A stretch of 11,147 nucleotides of DNA from Desulfovibrio sp. (GTDB lineage: Bacteria; Desulfobacterota; Desulfovibrionia; Desulfovibrionales; Desulfovibrionaceae), in contig DONZ01000180.1 in assembly GCA_003512875.1 (NCBI GenBank), positions 1 to 11,147 on the forward strand, written 5' to 3'. The notes beneath the pieces were generated by a model, which searched no databases, had not been told where the DNA came from, and was given only the letters and a program-made list of their open reading frames with translations. Shown piece by piece: positions 1 to 7,769 of this stretch. A program made the translations under genes and the position numbers. Position 1 is the stretch's first letter. Every line of letters starts with the position of its first letter.

Positions 1-1724
1 GGATTGTTTCAAAAACGCAGGAAGACAGCCTCGCCGGCGAACTTTGCGTCAATTTCGGGGATATCGGGGAAAACGCTCCCGCAAGCTTGAGGCAGGGCAC
101 GCTTATTGAAGTTCGCGATTTGTTTTTCAATATTCCGGCACGCCTTAAATTTCTTAAAAATCCGGCTACGGAACTCAAGCGTGTCACTGATTTGTTTGTG
201 CGCTTGGCGCTTGGGGCTGACGGTGTAAGCTTCAGCCTTGTTTCCGGTTCAAGGACCGTGCAGGAATTTTTCAGGTTTGAAGATAAAAAAGAACGGCTTG
301 CGAAAATTTGGTCCGGTTCGGTTATCGAAAACCTTATTCCGGTCGATTATTCGGCTTATGGCATGCGGGTTTTCGGTTATATTTCCAATCCTAAGTCTTT
401 GCAGTCCCGTCCCGACAGAGTGCTCTTATACGTCAACGGCAGACCTGTGAATGACAAACTCATGCTCAAAGCCATCCGTCAGGCGTATGCCGGTAAAATC
501 ATCAGCCGTGATTATCCTCAATGTCTGCTGTTTTTGGAGCTTGACCCTAAAGAAGTCGATGTCAATGTGCACCCGGCGAAAAGCGAGGTGCGGTTCCGTG
601 ACGAAAGAGCCTTGTTCGCCCTTATGGCAAAGGCTGTGGAAAGCGCTTTGGCGAAATGCCCTTATTATTTCAGTGTGAAAAATTTGCAGGACGAAGAAAA
701 GCCGGAGCAGACGCAAGCACGGTTCGGCGATTTGTACGCAGAGCAGGCGGCACCGAAACCTTTTGGCTTTTGGGGCGATGCCGATAGGGAAACCCGTCTT
801 GGTTTTGTGAAAGAACAACAGCGAAACGACAGTTCCTGCGAAAGCATTGTCACAGAATATTTCATAGGCAGCGGCGATAAGCAGGAAGAGCAACTCCGCC
901 GGGCTGAACCTTTGGAACCTTTCTTCGCCCATGATTTTTCAGAGGCAAAGGAGCCGCAGGAGAAAAAGCATGGAGAAACCGTTTCCGCGTCCCAAAATCC
1001 TTACGGATTTCAGGATAATTCCTCTGCTGTGAATTTTGACGAATTGATTTCGCAGGCTCCTTATTTAACTGTTTCAGGCAGGCACGCTCTTGCGGAACCT
1101 GCGGAAAAAATAGCCCCTTTGTCACAAGATGGTTTTGTTGGAAAAAGCGGGGCGGAGCGGAAGGATTTGCCTTACGGTTTGGAATATTTGGGACAGGTTG
1201 CGGAAACGTATCTGCTTTTGAAGAAAGATGATAAGCGGTTGCTGATTTTGGACCAGCATGCTGTCCATGAACGTATTTTATACGATGAGATGAAAAAAGG
1301 GCGGGTTCAAATTCAGAATTTGCTTTGTCCTTTGGAGCTTCCTTTGCAAAAGTGTGAAGAAAGCCGTTATGCCGAAGTGAAAGAAACTTTGCAAAAACTG
1401 GGTTTTGAATTTGCCGAACAAGAGAAAGAGCAAGGGCTTGTCGTTCAGATATTGGCAATTCCCCTGCGCTGTGACAGGGGTGCCGCCCTTGGTTTCATCA
1501 AAGAAATTTTGGCTGAAAAAATGGATGATTTGGACAGCGTGTGGATACGCCATGCCTGCAAAACGGCAATAAAAGCCAATACGCCTTTAGACAGGGCTTC
1601 CGCCGTGAAACTTGTTTTGCAGTGGCTTGCGACCGATGAACCGGATAATTGCCCCCACGGGCGTCCCAGTGTGCTCCATTTTGACAGTATGGACCTTGAA
1701 AAAATGTTTAAACGCAAGGCATGA
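1..1724 (+). CDS. mutL: DNA mismatch repair protein MutL, 5'-truncated, endonuclease type
   Basis: MutL couples mismatch recognition by MutS to strand nicking and excision. The frame is open from base 3 to the TGA at 1722-1724, giving about 573 residues; the N-terminal ATPase motifs lie outside the window. Seen here are the GHKL-ATPase segment RDLFFNIPARLKFL (about 114-155), VNGRPVND, and VDVNVHPAK (555-581) with its conserved lysine. A long variable linker follows, then the C-terminal dimerisation and nuclease domain: DQHAVHERILYDE starting at 1251, HACK at 1551-1562, CPHGRP at 1650-1667 and a terminal LEKMFKR. Family knowledge: DQHA(x2)E(x4)E plus the CPHGRP zinc-site motif marks MutL proteins that nick DNA themselves, usual where MutH is absent. 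The last acidic position of the first motif is Asp with Glu next to it, a mild variation. A TTG at 87 could be mistaken for a start, but homology clearly continues upstream of it. Confidence 0.96.
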   Translation, partial: IVSKTQEDSLAGELCVNFGDIGENAPASLRQGTLIEVRDLFFNIPARLKFLKNPATELKRVTDLFVRLALGADGVSFSLVSGSRTVQEFFRFEDKKERLAKIWSGSVIENLIPVDYSAYGMRVFGYISNPKSLQSRPDRVLLYVNGRPVNDKLMLKAIRQAYAGKIISRDYPQCLLFLELDPKEVDVNVHPAKSEVRFRDERALFALMAKAVESALAKCPYYFSVKNLQDEEKPEQTQARFGDLYAEQAAPKPFGFWGDADRETRLGFVKEQQRNDSSCESIVTEYFIGSGDKQEEQLRRAEPLEPFFAHDFSEAKEPQEKKHGETVSASQNPYGFQDNSSAVNFDELISQAPYLTVSGRHALAEPAEKIAPLSQDGFVGKSGAERKDLPYGLEYLGQVAETYLLLKKDDKRLLILDQHAVHERILYDEMKKGRVQIQNLLCPLELPLQKCEESRYAEVKETLQKLGFEFAEQEKEQGLVVQILAIPLRCDRGAALGFIKEILAEKMDDLDSVWIRHACKTAIKANTPLDRASAVKLVLQWLATDEPDNCPHGRPSVLHFDSMDLEKMFKRKA

Positions 1725-1759
1725 GGGTTTTAGCGAAGAAAAAGCCGCTTCATGCCGTA

Positions 1760-1786
1760 AAATGTCGGGTATGGCATTTGCTTTTT
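1760..1786 (+). terminator. possible weak intrinsic terminator after mutL
   Basis: An AAATGTC / GGCATTT stem of 7 bp including one G-U pair encloses a 6-nt loop (1767-1772) and is followed by GCTTTTT. It starts 36 nt after the mutL stop. The stem is AT-rich and short, so efficiency would be modest. Confidence 0.35.
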
Positions 1787-1806
1787 GCCGCCAAAGGTGA
1801 TACGCT
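1778..1806 (+). promoter_or_regulatory. candidate promoter for the DUF1413-like gene
   Basis: TTGCTT (1778-1783) lies 17 nt before TACGCT (1801-1806), and the latter is preceded by TGA, an extended -10 arrangement. The -10 hexamer itself is poor (3 of 6). Transcription would begin near 1813, at the left edge of the inverted repeat at 1810-1845. Pattern reading only. Confidence 0.25.
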
Positions 1807-1809
1807 GTT

Positions 1810-1845
1810 TTTAATATCAATATCAATAATGATATTAATATTGAA
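1810..1845. repeat. 36-nt AT-rich imperfect inverted repeat (operator or hairpin)
   Basis: The core arms AATATCA (1819-1825) and TGATATT (1830-1836) surround a 4-nt loop. Pairing continues outward through 1810/1845 with one C/A mismatch (1818/1837) and one G-U (1812/1843). It is followed by GAATTTTT and then the ribosome binding site of the next gene, which it precedes by under 25 nt. It could be an operator, a 5'-UTR hairpin that modulates translation, or a weak second terminator for mutL. It loosely resembles AT-rich Fur-like sites, but I see no clean match. Confidence 0.5.
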
Positions 1846-1865
1846 TTTTTGACGGAGAATGAACC

Positions 1866-2099
1866 ATGTCAGAATTGGATACGCTTTTATCAAAGGCTGT
1901 GGCTGAAACAAAACAACTTGAACAAGGCGAAGTCTTTTATGTGCGGGATTTGTTCAAAGGCTACAAATGGAACAGAATACCCAGAAAAACCCGTATCATG
2001 CTCGGAACCCTTTTTTTGAATTATGTTAAATCAAACAGCTGCGGAATAAAACCTGATGAAAATTCCACGGCGGGACAGCAGCGTTATATTGTGGGATAA
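1866..2099 (+). CDS. small DUF1413-like protein, 77 aa
   Basis: The ATG at 1866 has GGAG at 1854-1857, an 8-nt spacing, and is the clear start. The protein is soluble, with no signal peptide or membrane segment. An N-terminal helix-like stretch is followed by GEVFYVRDLFKGYKWNRIPR (residues 21-40), then a segment with LGTLFLNYV, and a C-terminal end with QQRYIV. From memory this matches DUF1413 small proteins, which share a VRDLF-x-G-x-x-WN-x-x-P core, a G-x-x-F-x-x-x-V segment and a final Q-x-Y motif. Their function is unknown. The short basic, aromatic fold would suit a nucleic-acid-binding or winged-helix-like role, but that is a guess. It stands alone between mutL and the transferase gene and carries its own upstream inverted repeat. 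Confidence 0.75.
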   Translation: MSELDTLLSKAVAETKQLEQGEVFYVRDLFKGYKWNRIPRKTRIMLGTLFLNYVKSNSCGIKPDENSTAGQQRYIVG

Positions 2100-2205
2100 T
2101 TTTTTTTGTTCTGATTTTTTTATGTGAAATTCGGCAGAACGCAAAAAACTATTCCCGCAGGATGTCCGTTTCATTGATTTGTCCTGACACGGAAACGATA
2201 CGTTT

Positions 2206-3654
2206 ATGGCAAAGCATAGCACAAAATTGATGTTATTTTTTTCAGGGACAGCCGTTATTTTTTTATCAGGCCTTTGCTGTTGGTTCACCCGTACTTTTGG
2301 CAAAGTACATATCACGCAGATTTTATGGCATATCGAAAAAGCGGGTACGATAAAAGGCTTTGATGAAATTGTCATAATCGATTTAATAAAATGGCTGTGC
2401 ATTTGTTCCGCCCTATGCGTATGCTGGTTTTCCGCCGTTTACAGAAGCGCTGTTTTTTCCCGTTTATGCGGAAGAAAAGCCGTAAACCGGACGTCAGCAA
2501 AGGCGGACGCTTTTTTATGGGCTTGTGTTTTGCTCGCAGGTCTGTTTTTGGGCTATGACACATTTAATACGTTTTCGTTGTACGATTTGGTGAAAATGAA
2601 AAGTATCCGCTATTCGGAAGAAAATGATTTCATTTTAAACAATTATCAGGTTCCGAAACGTGCGGATGTGGTTTTTGAAAAAAAGAATAATCTGGTCATT
2701 ATCCTTATGGAGTCGTTCGGAACGAAGCTTTGTGTTTCGGAAAAGGAAAAAACGGCTTATATTCCGAAATTGCAGAGTTTGTATCCCAAGTATCAGCATC
2801 ACGAAGCGCTGCTGAACTGCCATGCGACAACGTATACCATAGGGGCGCTGACAGCGTGGTTTTTCGGTGTTCCGTTAAAATTGCCGCTTGGAATAAAGAA
2901 AAATACGTATGGGGAAGACAGTTTTCTGCCCAATGCCCGAAGCGTTTTCGACATAATGGCGGAAAACGCTTACGCCTGTTATCTGTTCATGGGATCGACC
3001 GCGGAATTTGCAGGTACGGATTCTTTGTTCAGGCGCGGAAATTTCACTGTTTACGATAAAAACTATTATAGCCAATCAAATAAAATTGATGAAAACAATC
3101 GCTCTGTTTGGGGCGTGTATGATTTTTTTCTTTATGACGAACTCTATGAAAAATATTTGGAACTAAGAGAGAATGAAGAGCCGTTTGTGCTTTTTTTGCA
3201 GACAATAGATACGCATTTTCCGGGGTATTGCCCGAAAGATAAGGAAAAATACGGCGATATACGTGACAGTTGGGTTCAGGCTGACAGTCTTTTGTATGAT
3301 TTCATGAAAAAAATGGAGCGGTTTTTGGAAACGGACAATGTGAATATTCTGATTTTTGGCGACCATTTGCCCATGGGGGAATTTTCCGCTGTTAATGCCC
3401 GCGGCACGCTTTTTAATCTTTTTGCGGGCAGAGCCATGCCGGAAATTCCGAAAAGCAAATTGACGCAGCCGGTAAATCCCATGGATATTGCCCCGACCAT
3501 TTTGCAGGCGGCAGGGGCGAAATGGAACAATGACCGGTTCGGCTTGGGCATAAGCATTTTCAGCGAAGAAGAAAGTTTTTCGCAAAAAGAGGGCAAAGAA
3601 AATTTGGACGAAAAACTGCTCTATTATTCAAAATTCTATGACAGTTTTTTCTAA
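2206..3654 (+). CDS. membrane phosphoglycerol transferase-like protein (OpgB / LTA-synthase superfamily)
   Basis: The 482-residue protein has three probable membrane helices (about 8-26, 57-77, 102-118) and then an alkaline-phosphatase/sulfatase-type catalytic domain from about 160 that should face the periplasm. Visible family landmarks, in OpgB (MdoB) order, are the metal ligand E169 in ILMESFG, the probable nucleophile T211 in TTYTIGALTA followed by FFGVPL, STAEFAGTDSLFRRGNF (264-280), WGVYDFFLYD (302-311), LQTIDTHFPG (331-340) with H337, and IFGDHLPMG (383-391) with D386 and H387. OpgB transfers phosphoglycerol from phosphatidylglycerol to osmoregulated periplasmic glucans; relatives modify teichoic acid or other envelope glycans, so the acceptor here is uncertain. 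All catalytic positions appear intact. The ATG at 2206 is the only start after an in-frame TGA at 2185, although its Shine-Dalgarno (GGA at 2191) is distant and weak. It is shorter than E. coli OpgB (763 aa). Confidence 0.85.
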   Translation: MAKHSTKLMLFFSGTAVIFLSGLCCWFTRTFGKVHITQILWHIEKAGTIKGFDEIVIIDLIKWLCICSALCVCWFSAVYRSAVFSRLCGRKAVNRTSAKADAFLWACVLLAGLFLGYDTFNTFSLYDLVKMKSIRYSEENDFILNNYQVPKRADVVFEKKNNLVIILMESFGTKLCVSEKEKTAYIPKLQSLYPKYQHHEALLNCHATTYTIGALTAWFFGVPLKLPLGIKKNTYGEDSFLPNARSVFDIMAENAYACYLFMGSTAEFAGTDSLFRRGNFTVYDKNYYSQSNKIDENNRSVWGVYDFFLYDELYEKYLELRENEEPFVLFLQTIDTHFPGYCPKDKEKYGDIRDSWVQADSLLYDFMKKMERFLETDNVNILIFGDHLPMGEFSAVNARGTLFNLFAGRAMPEIPKSKLTQPVNPMDIAPTILQAAGAKWNNDRFGLGISIFSEEESFSQKEGKENLDEKLLYYSKFYDSFF

Positions 3655-3707
3655 AAATCTGTTTACGCGGCGCACTTACACGAGTACGCAGTTTTTTGAA
3701 ATTGGCA

Positions 3708-3772
3708 GGGGGTGGAAACGTTTTTTCGGGAGCGGATAAGAAAACGGACCACCCCGTTGTTTTTTTGTTTTT
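3708..3772 (+). terminator. strong intrinsic terminator of the OpgB-like gene
   Basis: GGGGTGG (3709-3715) pairs with CCACCCC (3749-3755). An inner stem CGTTTTTT (3719-3726) pairs with AGAAAACG (3739-3746, one G-U) around a 12-nt loop. A T-rich tail with a run of seven T follows at 3756-3772. It lies about 55 nt after the stop codon and is oriented to end rightward transcription. Confidence 0.85.
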
Positions 3773-4050
3773 CTCGACCCGGCTTTTATCCGGATTAAAT
3801 ATTTCAATCCTGCTGTTTTCAGGAGGGGGCTTTAAAAAACGTGCGGCAATCCGCATTCGTTGTTTTGCGCTTTGACGTTAATGTTTCATTTAGCGCAGGG
3901 CAGTTCTGTCCGCTAAGAAACAATAGACAATTTTTTTTGTTTAGCCGTTATCGTGCGGAAAATGGCGGTCAAGGGCTGAAATTCATTGTAAATGATGATG
4001 AAACCGCAAACAGCGTGAAACTGCAAATAAGAAGCCTTGTCTGCATTAAG
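3773..4050. other. non-coding region between two plus-strand terminators; possible small RNA
   Basis: No protein gene is convincing here. AGGAGG occurs at 3821-3826, but the only nearby start is GTG at 3841, 14 nt away, and that frame runs through the terminator at 4051 and into the antisense of the next gene. Small hairpins are visible: TCCTG/CAGGA (3808-3812 with 3820-3824) and TGCGG/CCGCA (3842-3846 with 3851-3855). A run of eight T lies near 3930-3938. I recognise no tRNA, tmRNA, 6S or SRP RNA. The stretch may be a decayed gene remnant or a small RNA ending at the next terminator. Confidence 0.3.
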
Positions 4051-4090
4051 CCCCGTTCACCGGTATTGTCCGGTAAACGGGGTTTTCTTG
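4051..4090 (+). terminator. strong intrinsic terminator between convergent genes
   Basis: CCCCGTT (4051-4057) pairs with AACGGGG (4076-4082), and ACCGG (4059-4063) pairs with CCGGT (4070-4074). They are separated by one C/A mismatch and closed by a 6-nt loop. TTTTCTTGGTTTTT follows on the plus strand. Read on the minus strand the same stem is followed by CTTAATGC, with no T tract, so it is best suited to rightward transcription, although it sits 12 nt beyond the stop codon of the minus-strand oxidoreductase and could also serve that gene weakly. Confidence 0.85.
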
Positions 4091-4094
4091 GTTT

Positions 4095-7000
4095 TTATTT
4101 TTGCTTTTCAATAATTCTGAAGCCGGTATCACTATCGATTTTTGCGGCTTCTTTTTTGAAGTTCTGAAGCCACTGGTCGCCGAAAAGAAGTTCGGAAAGC
4201 CATTCCGCGCTGTGCAGGACGGGGTGTTTGGCAAGTTCCGTGTAGCCGTCTTCCTTGATTTTGATAAGGGTGCGGCTGATACCGATTTTGCAGGACGGAC
4301 AGCCCACAATGATGGGCACGTCTTCCATATAGTTCGGCAACAGGTTGATAAGGCGGTTTTTCTTCCTTTCACGCAGGGCATTGTAAATGCCGGGGGAAGA
4401 ATACGCGCCGGTGCCGGATTCTCCGCAGCAGCCCGGACTTAATGTCAGGTTTGAACCGCTTATTTTTTCAATGGCCCTGGCCGCCATGACGCCCCCTTTG
4501 ACCGCTTTTATGCCGGACCATTCAGGGTGGCAGGACGCATGGTACAGCACGTCTTTTTTAGCGTCGACAAAAAGGCTGTGTTCCTGTTCGCTGATAAGTT
4601 GGATGAAATCTTTTTGTATGAGCAAATTGCCCTGCGCGTCAGTGAGCCCGTACCGCTGCAAAGAGTCCCGGCAGGAACCGCATGCGGTGACAAGATGACG
4701 GACATGCAGTCCTCTCGCTTCCGCCGCACGGATGAGGTTGCTGAGGTATTCTTGGTTTTTGGCAAGATTTTCCCTGTAATTGCCGTCCGCTCCGGAAGAA
4801 AGGAGGGGATAGCCGCAGCAAAGGTGCTGTTCGGGCACAATAACGGGAATATTGGCTTGGGTGAGCAGGTTGAGGGTGGCAAGTCCGATTTTGCGGTAAA
4901 ACAGCGAACCGCCGCAGCCAGGAAAATAAAGGACGGCTTCAATGCCGTTTTGGCTTTGCCGCAATGCTTCATAGCGTTCTTTCGGAACAAAATATCCGCC
5001 TTTTTCAAGCCCCAGTTCATTGTACATGCTGTGCAGGCCAAGGTTGGGTCCCTTTCCTGAGAAGAGCGGGCTTTCAAACCTGTCCCGCCACATTTTAGGC
5101 ACGAAACCGAGCACGGTATTGCCCACTTTCTGCCCGACGGCTGCGGCTTTCGCCATGGTCGGGATACGGGATTGGGGATTGGCGGAAAGCCAGTTGAGCA
5201 CGGAACTTTTAATCGGGTGTCCGCCCATGCCTTCTTCTTTTAAAAACGCGAGCATGGCGAGGGCGACTTTTGCGGATTCGATTTTTACGGGACACACGGA
5301 GGTGCAGCGTCCGCAGCCTGTGCAGTGTTCCACCATGAAACGCAGTTCTTCGAGCAGGCTGTTTTCAATTCTGCCTTTTGTGGCTTGCGTGTAATAAATG
5401 GCCTCGGTAATGGCTCCCAAAATCATATTTTTATTGCGCGGGTGATACTGGTAGGAGCGTTCGGGGTAAACCATAGGGCATACCTGTTTACATTTTCCGC
5501 AGCGTGTGCAGGCTTGCACTGTGCTTAACAGCTCGATGAAACGTTCCTTGTCGGCAAGTCCGCTTTCCTTGATATCTTCAATCAAACGGTTGAAAGAGAA
5601 TGTGAAAGGCCGTACGGGCAATTCCTGCTGGACGAGTTTTCCCGGATTTAAAATTTCCCTCGGGTCGACACGTTCTTTGAACGCGCGCAGTGTCTTGATT
5701 TTACTGCGTTCCAGGAAACTGATTTTTGTAATGCCTATTCCGTGCTCTCCGGAAACGGCTCCGCCCATTTTTTTCGCCATTTCCATAACCCTGAGAACCG
5801 CTTCTTCCGCATTTTCCATCATGTGCGGGTCGTTGGAGTTGACAGGGATATTCACGTGACAGTTGCCGTCGCCCGCGTGCATGTGGCTTGCGATGATGAT
5901 GCGGCTTTTTCGCATGTACTGGGAAATGGCTTGGATTTTTTCACGAAGACGCGGATAGGCTTCTCCCAGGGAGTCGATGAAAAGGGTCGCCCGCATGGTG
6001 AGTTCGTCGTCGCTGATTTCAATTTCACCGTTTTCAACGTCTATGTTTTCTGCTCCCGCAATTTTGGAGGCATAGGAAAATTCTTTGTTAAATTCCGTAT
6101 CCTGCATGGGGAAACCCTGCAGGCGCCCTATTTCCTGCAAGGCATAGCGATAGGCTTTGCCCGCCATTTCAAGATTTAATAATTCCAAGAAATGGGCGAA
6201 ATCAGGAATTTTAGGCATAGGAATAACAACGTCCTCGTTCATTTTAAATCCGGAGGTACGTTTTGCGATTGCGGACAGTTTATGCCTGTCCTCCCAAAAG
6301 AGTTCGCTTTCTTTCTTGTCTTTGGCAAGGGCCGCATAAATATATTTGTTGTCGCCGACAAGGGCGAGGATTTCTTTCACGCTTTCATCGAGAAGCACTT
6401 CGTCGTTGCCGTCGACCTGCACGATGATGACGGAAATGGGATCGCCCTCGTTCCGGGGGGATTTTCTTTTATATTCAATGGCTTGTACGTATTTGACGTT
6501 GAATTCCTCAAGGGCGGAAACACGTACGTAGTCGCCCTCGTTGCGTATTCTGTTCCTTAGTTCCACGATTTTATTGATAAGTTCCGCGGCAGGCTTCATG
6601 CTCCGTCCGAAAAATTCAAGGGCGAGGACACGCGAATATTTAGGTTGGTCATGCAGGGTGAAAACAGCGTCGATAATCAATCCGTCAACGCCTTCTTTCT
6701 GCATGCCGGGCAAGCCGCCAAGCACCTTGTTGGTAACGTCCTTGCCAAGTCCGGGCAGGCGTATTTCATCGCCTCTCAATTCAACGACGCTGCGAAGACC
6801 GCCTGTGTCGTCATCACGGACTTCAAAGGTTGCGGTTTCCGTTTCCAAAATCTTGTGGCGGGGGTGGCAGACCCTTTCAATGCGGATGAGTTCGCCCGTG
6901 GGGGTGACCATGCGCCAGGAGAGGAGGTTGTCAAGGGTTGTGCCGTATTCGAAACAAAACGGACCGCCGGAGTTTTCCGCAATGTTTCCGCCGATGGAAG

Positions 7001-7706
7001 AAGCTGTTTTCGAGGCTGGGTCAACCGTAAAGAGGAGTTTGTATTCGGCGGCTTTGTCAATGGCGTCCTGGGTGATGACTCCCGCTTCGCAGAGCATGGT
7101 TTTATTTTGCACATCGACTTCCGTTTTGGTGAGGCGTGTCATGTTGACAATGACGCTGCGCTTGCGGGCAGGCACGGCGCCGCCGGTCATGCCGGAACCG
7201 CCGCCTCTTGGAATGAGGGCGAATTTCATTTCATTGGCAAGCCGCACCAATTGGATGATATGTTCGATATTGTCGGGTTCGACCACTAAAAGAGGCAGTT
7301 CCATGCGAAGGTCGGTTGCGTCCGTGCTTGTTTCGACAAGCGCTCCCGGGCGCGTAATCACGCATTCCTTCGGCATGAATTCATATAAGCGTTCCACAAG
7401 TTCATGGCGGAAACTCACTTCCGCATCGTGGGCGCTCCAAAACATGGTCATGCCTTCACTTATCGCCGTTGCGTAAACATGGGCGAGGGCATGGGATTCC
7501 CGTTCAAAGCGTTCTTCAACGCTTGCCTTTACGGTTTGGGCTGAAATGAAAGGGTTATAGGCGACAAGGAACAATTCTTCGGCGATTTGGCTTGCAAGTT
7601 GCTGCACGGCGGTAGGCCAGCTTTCAAATTCATCGAGATTTATCCGTAAAATGCGGTTTACCACGGAAGCTGCGGAGATAGAGATGTGCGGTCCTTTATG
7701 AGCCAT
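4095..7706 (-). CDS. FAD-binding / (Fe-S) / double-CCG oxidoreductase, D-lactate dehydrogenase-like (1203 aa)
   Basis: This single-chain oxidoreductase probably oxidises D-lactate or another D-2-hydroxyacid and passes electrons to quinone or another membrane carrier. An N-terminal helical extension (1-115) of unknown role precedes the PCMH/VAO-type FAD domain (about 135-350) with PRGGGSGMTGG (166-176) and SSIGGNIAENSGG (236-248). A FAD-oxidase C-terminal domain follows, with HMHAGDGNCHVNI (608-620) and SGEHGIGI (652-659). Two 4Fe-4S sites use C733/C736/C739/C743 and C795/C798/C801/C805. Two CCG (HdrD/GlpC/GlcF-type) domains use C931, C963-C964, C1009, C1012 and C1059, C1093-C1094, C1136, C1139. 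This equals GlcD plus GlcF in one chain, similar in plan to E. coli YdiJ (a D-2-hydroxyglutarate dehydrogenase), so the substrate is not fixed by sequence. The ATG at 7706 has AAGGAGT with 5-6 nt spacing. It is probably the last gene of the CBS-M23 operon. Confidence 0.92.
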   Translation of the reverse strand: MAHKGPHISISAASVVNRILRINLDEFESWPTAVQQLASQIAEELFLVAYNPFISAQTVKASVEERFERESHALAHVYATAISEGMTMFWSAHDAEVSFRHELVERLYEFMPKECVITRPGALVETSTDATDLRMELPLLVVEPDNIEHIIQLVRLANEMKFALIPRGGGSGMTGGAVPARKRSVIVNMTRLTKTEVDVQNKTMLCEAGVITQDAIDKAAEYKLLFTVDPASKTASSIGGNIAENSGGPFCFEYGTTLDNLLSWRMVTPTGELIRIERVCHPRHKILETETATFEVRDDDTGGLRSVVELRGDEIRLPGLGKDVTNKVLGGLPGMQKEGVDGLIIDAVFTLHDQPKYSRVLALEFFGRSMKPAAELINKIVELRNRIRNEGDYVRVSALEEFNVKYVQAIEYKRKSPRNEGDPISVIIVQVDGNDEVLLDESVKEILALVGDNKYIYAALAKDKKESELFWEDRHKLSAIAKRTSGFKMNEDVVIPMPKIPDFAHFLELLNLEMAGKAYRYALQEIGRLQGFPMQDTEFNKEFSYASKIAGAENIDVENGEIEISDDELTMRATLFIDSLGEAYPRLREKIQAISQYMRKSRIIIASHMHAGDGNCHVNIPVNSNDPHMMENAEEAVLRVMEMAKKMGGAVSGEHGIGITKISFLERSKIKTLRAFKERVDPREILNPGKLVQQELPVRPFTFSFNRLIEDIKESGLADKERFIELLSTVQACTRCGKCKQVCPMVYPERSYQYHPRNKNMILGAITEAIYYTQATKGRIENSLLEELRFMVEHCTGCGRCTSVCPVKIESAKVALAMLAFLKEEGMGGHPIKSSVLNWLSANPQSRIPTMAKAAAVGQKVGNTVLGFVPKMWRDRFESPLFSGKGPNLGLHSMYNELGLEKGGYFVPKERYEALRQSQNGIEAVLYFPGCGGSLFYRKIGLATLNLLTQANIPVIVPEQHLCCGYPLLSSGADGNYRENLAKNQEYLSNLIRAAEARGLHVRHLVTACGSCRDSLQRYGLTDAQGNLLIQKDFIQLISEQEHSLFVDAKKDVLYHASCHPEWSGIKAVKGGVMAARAIEKISGSNLTLSPGCCGESGTGAYSSPGIYNALRERKKNRLINLLPNYMEDVPIIVGCPSCKIGISRTLIKIKEDGYTELAKHPVLHSAEWLSELLFGDQWLQNFKKEAAKIDSDTGFRIIEKQK

Positions 7707-7742
7707 GAAATACTCCTTGTCGTGTATTTGCAGTACATTACA

Positions 7743-7757
7743 ATAACATATTGTTAT
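7743..7757. promoter_or_regulatory. 15-bp inverted repeat upstream of the oxidoreductase gene, candidate operator
   Basis: ATAACA-TAT-TGTTAT is a perfect 6-bp inverted repeat, overlapping a second one, CAATA-ACA-TATTG (7741-7753). It lies about 37 nt upstream of the oxidoreductase start in the 63-nt gap after the M23 gene. No T tract follows on either strand, so it is not a terminator. It may be a binding site for a regulator that adjusts the last gene of the operon separately. I could not assign it to a regulator family and saw no good -35/-10 pair around it. Confidence 0.35.
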
Positions 7758-7769
7758 GCGGCATGTTTT

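Noticed and set aside
862-1458. Minus-strand open frame of about 198 codons inside mutL
   Set aside because: It is antisense to conserved MutL coding sequence, with no family resemblance or ribosome binding site.
2100-2205. Inverted repeats GTTCTG/CAGAAC (2108-2113, 2135-2140) and CGTTTC/GAAACG (2167-2172, 2192-2197) between the DUF1413-like and transferase genes
   Set aside because: Loops of about 20 nt, short arms and no T tract after them on the plus strand; not convincing as terminators or operators.
3841-4167. GTG-started plus-strand frame downstream of an AGGAGG
   Set aside because: The Shine-Dalgarno is 14 nt from the GTG, the frame runs through the terminator stem and into the antisense of the oxidoreductase, and the translation shows no domain.
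6541-7476. Long plus-strand open frame (311 codons) opposite the FAD/Fe-S oxidoreductase
   Set aside because: It is entirely antisense to a gene with intact motifs, has no Shine-Dalgarno of note, and its translation is a low-complexity Ser/Arg/Pro-rich string typical of a shadow frame.
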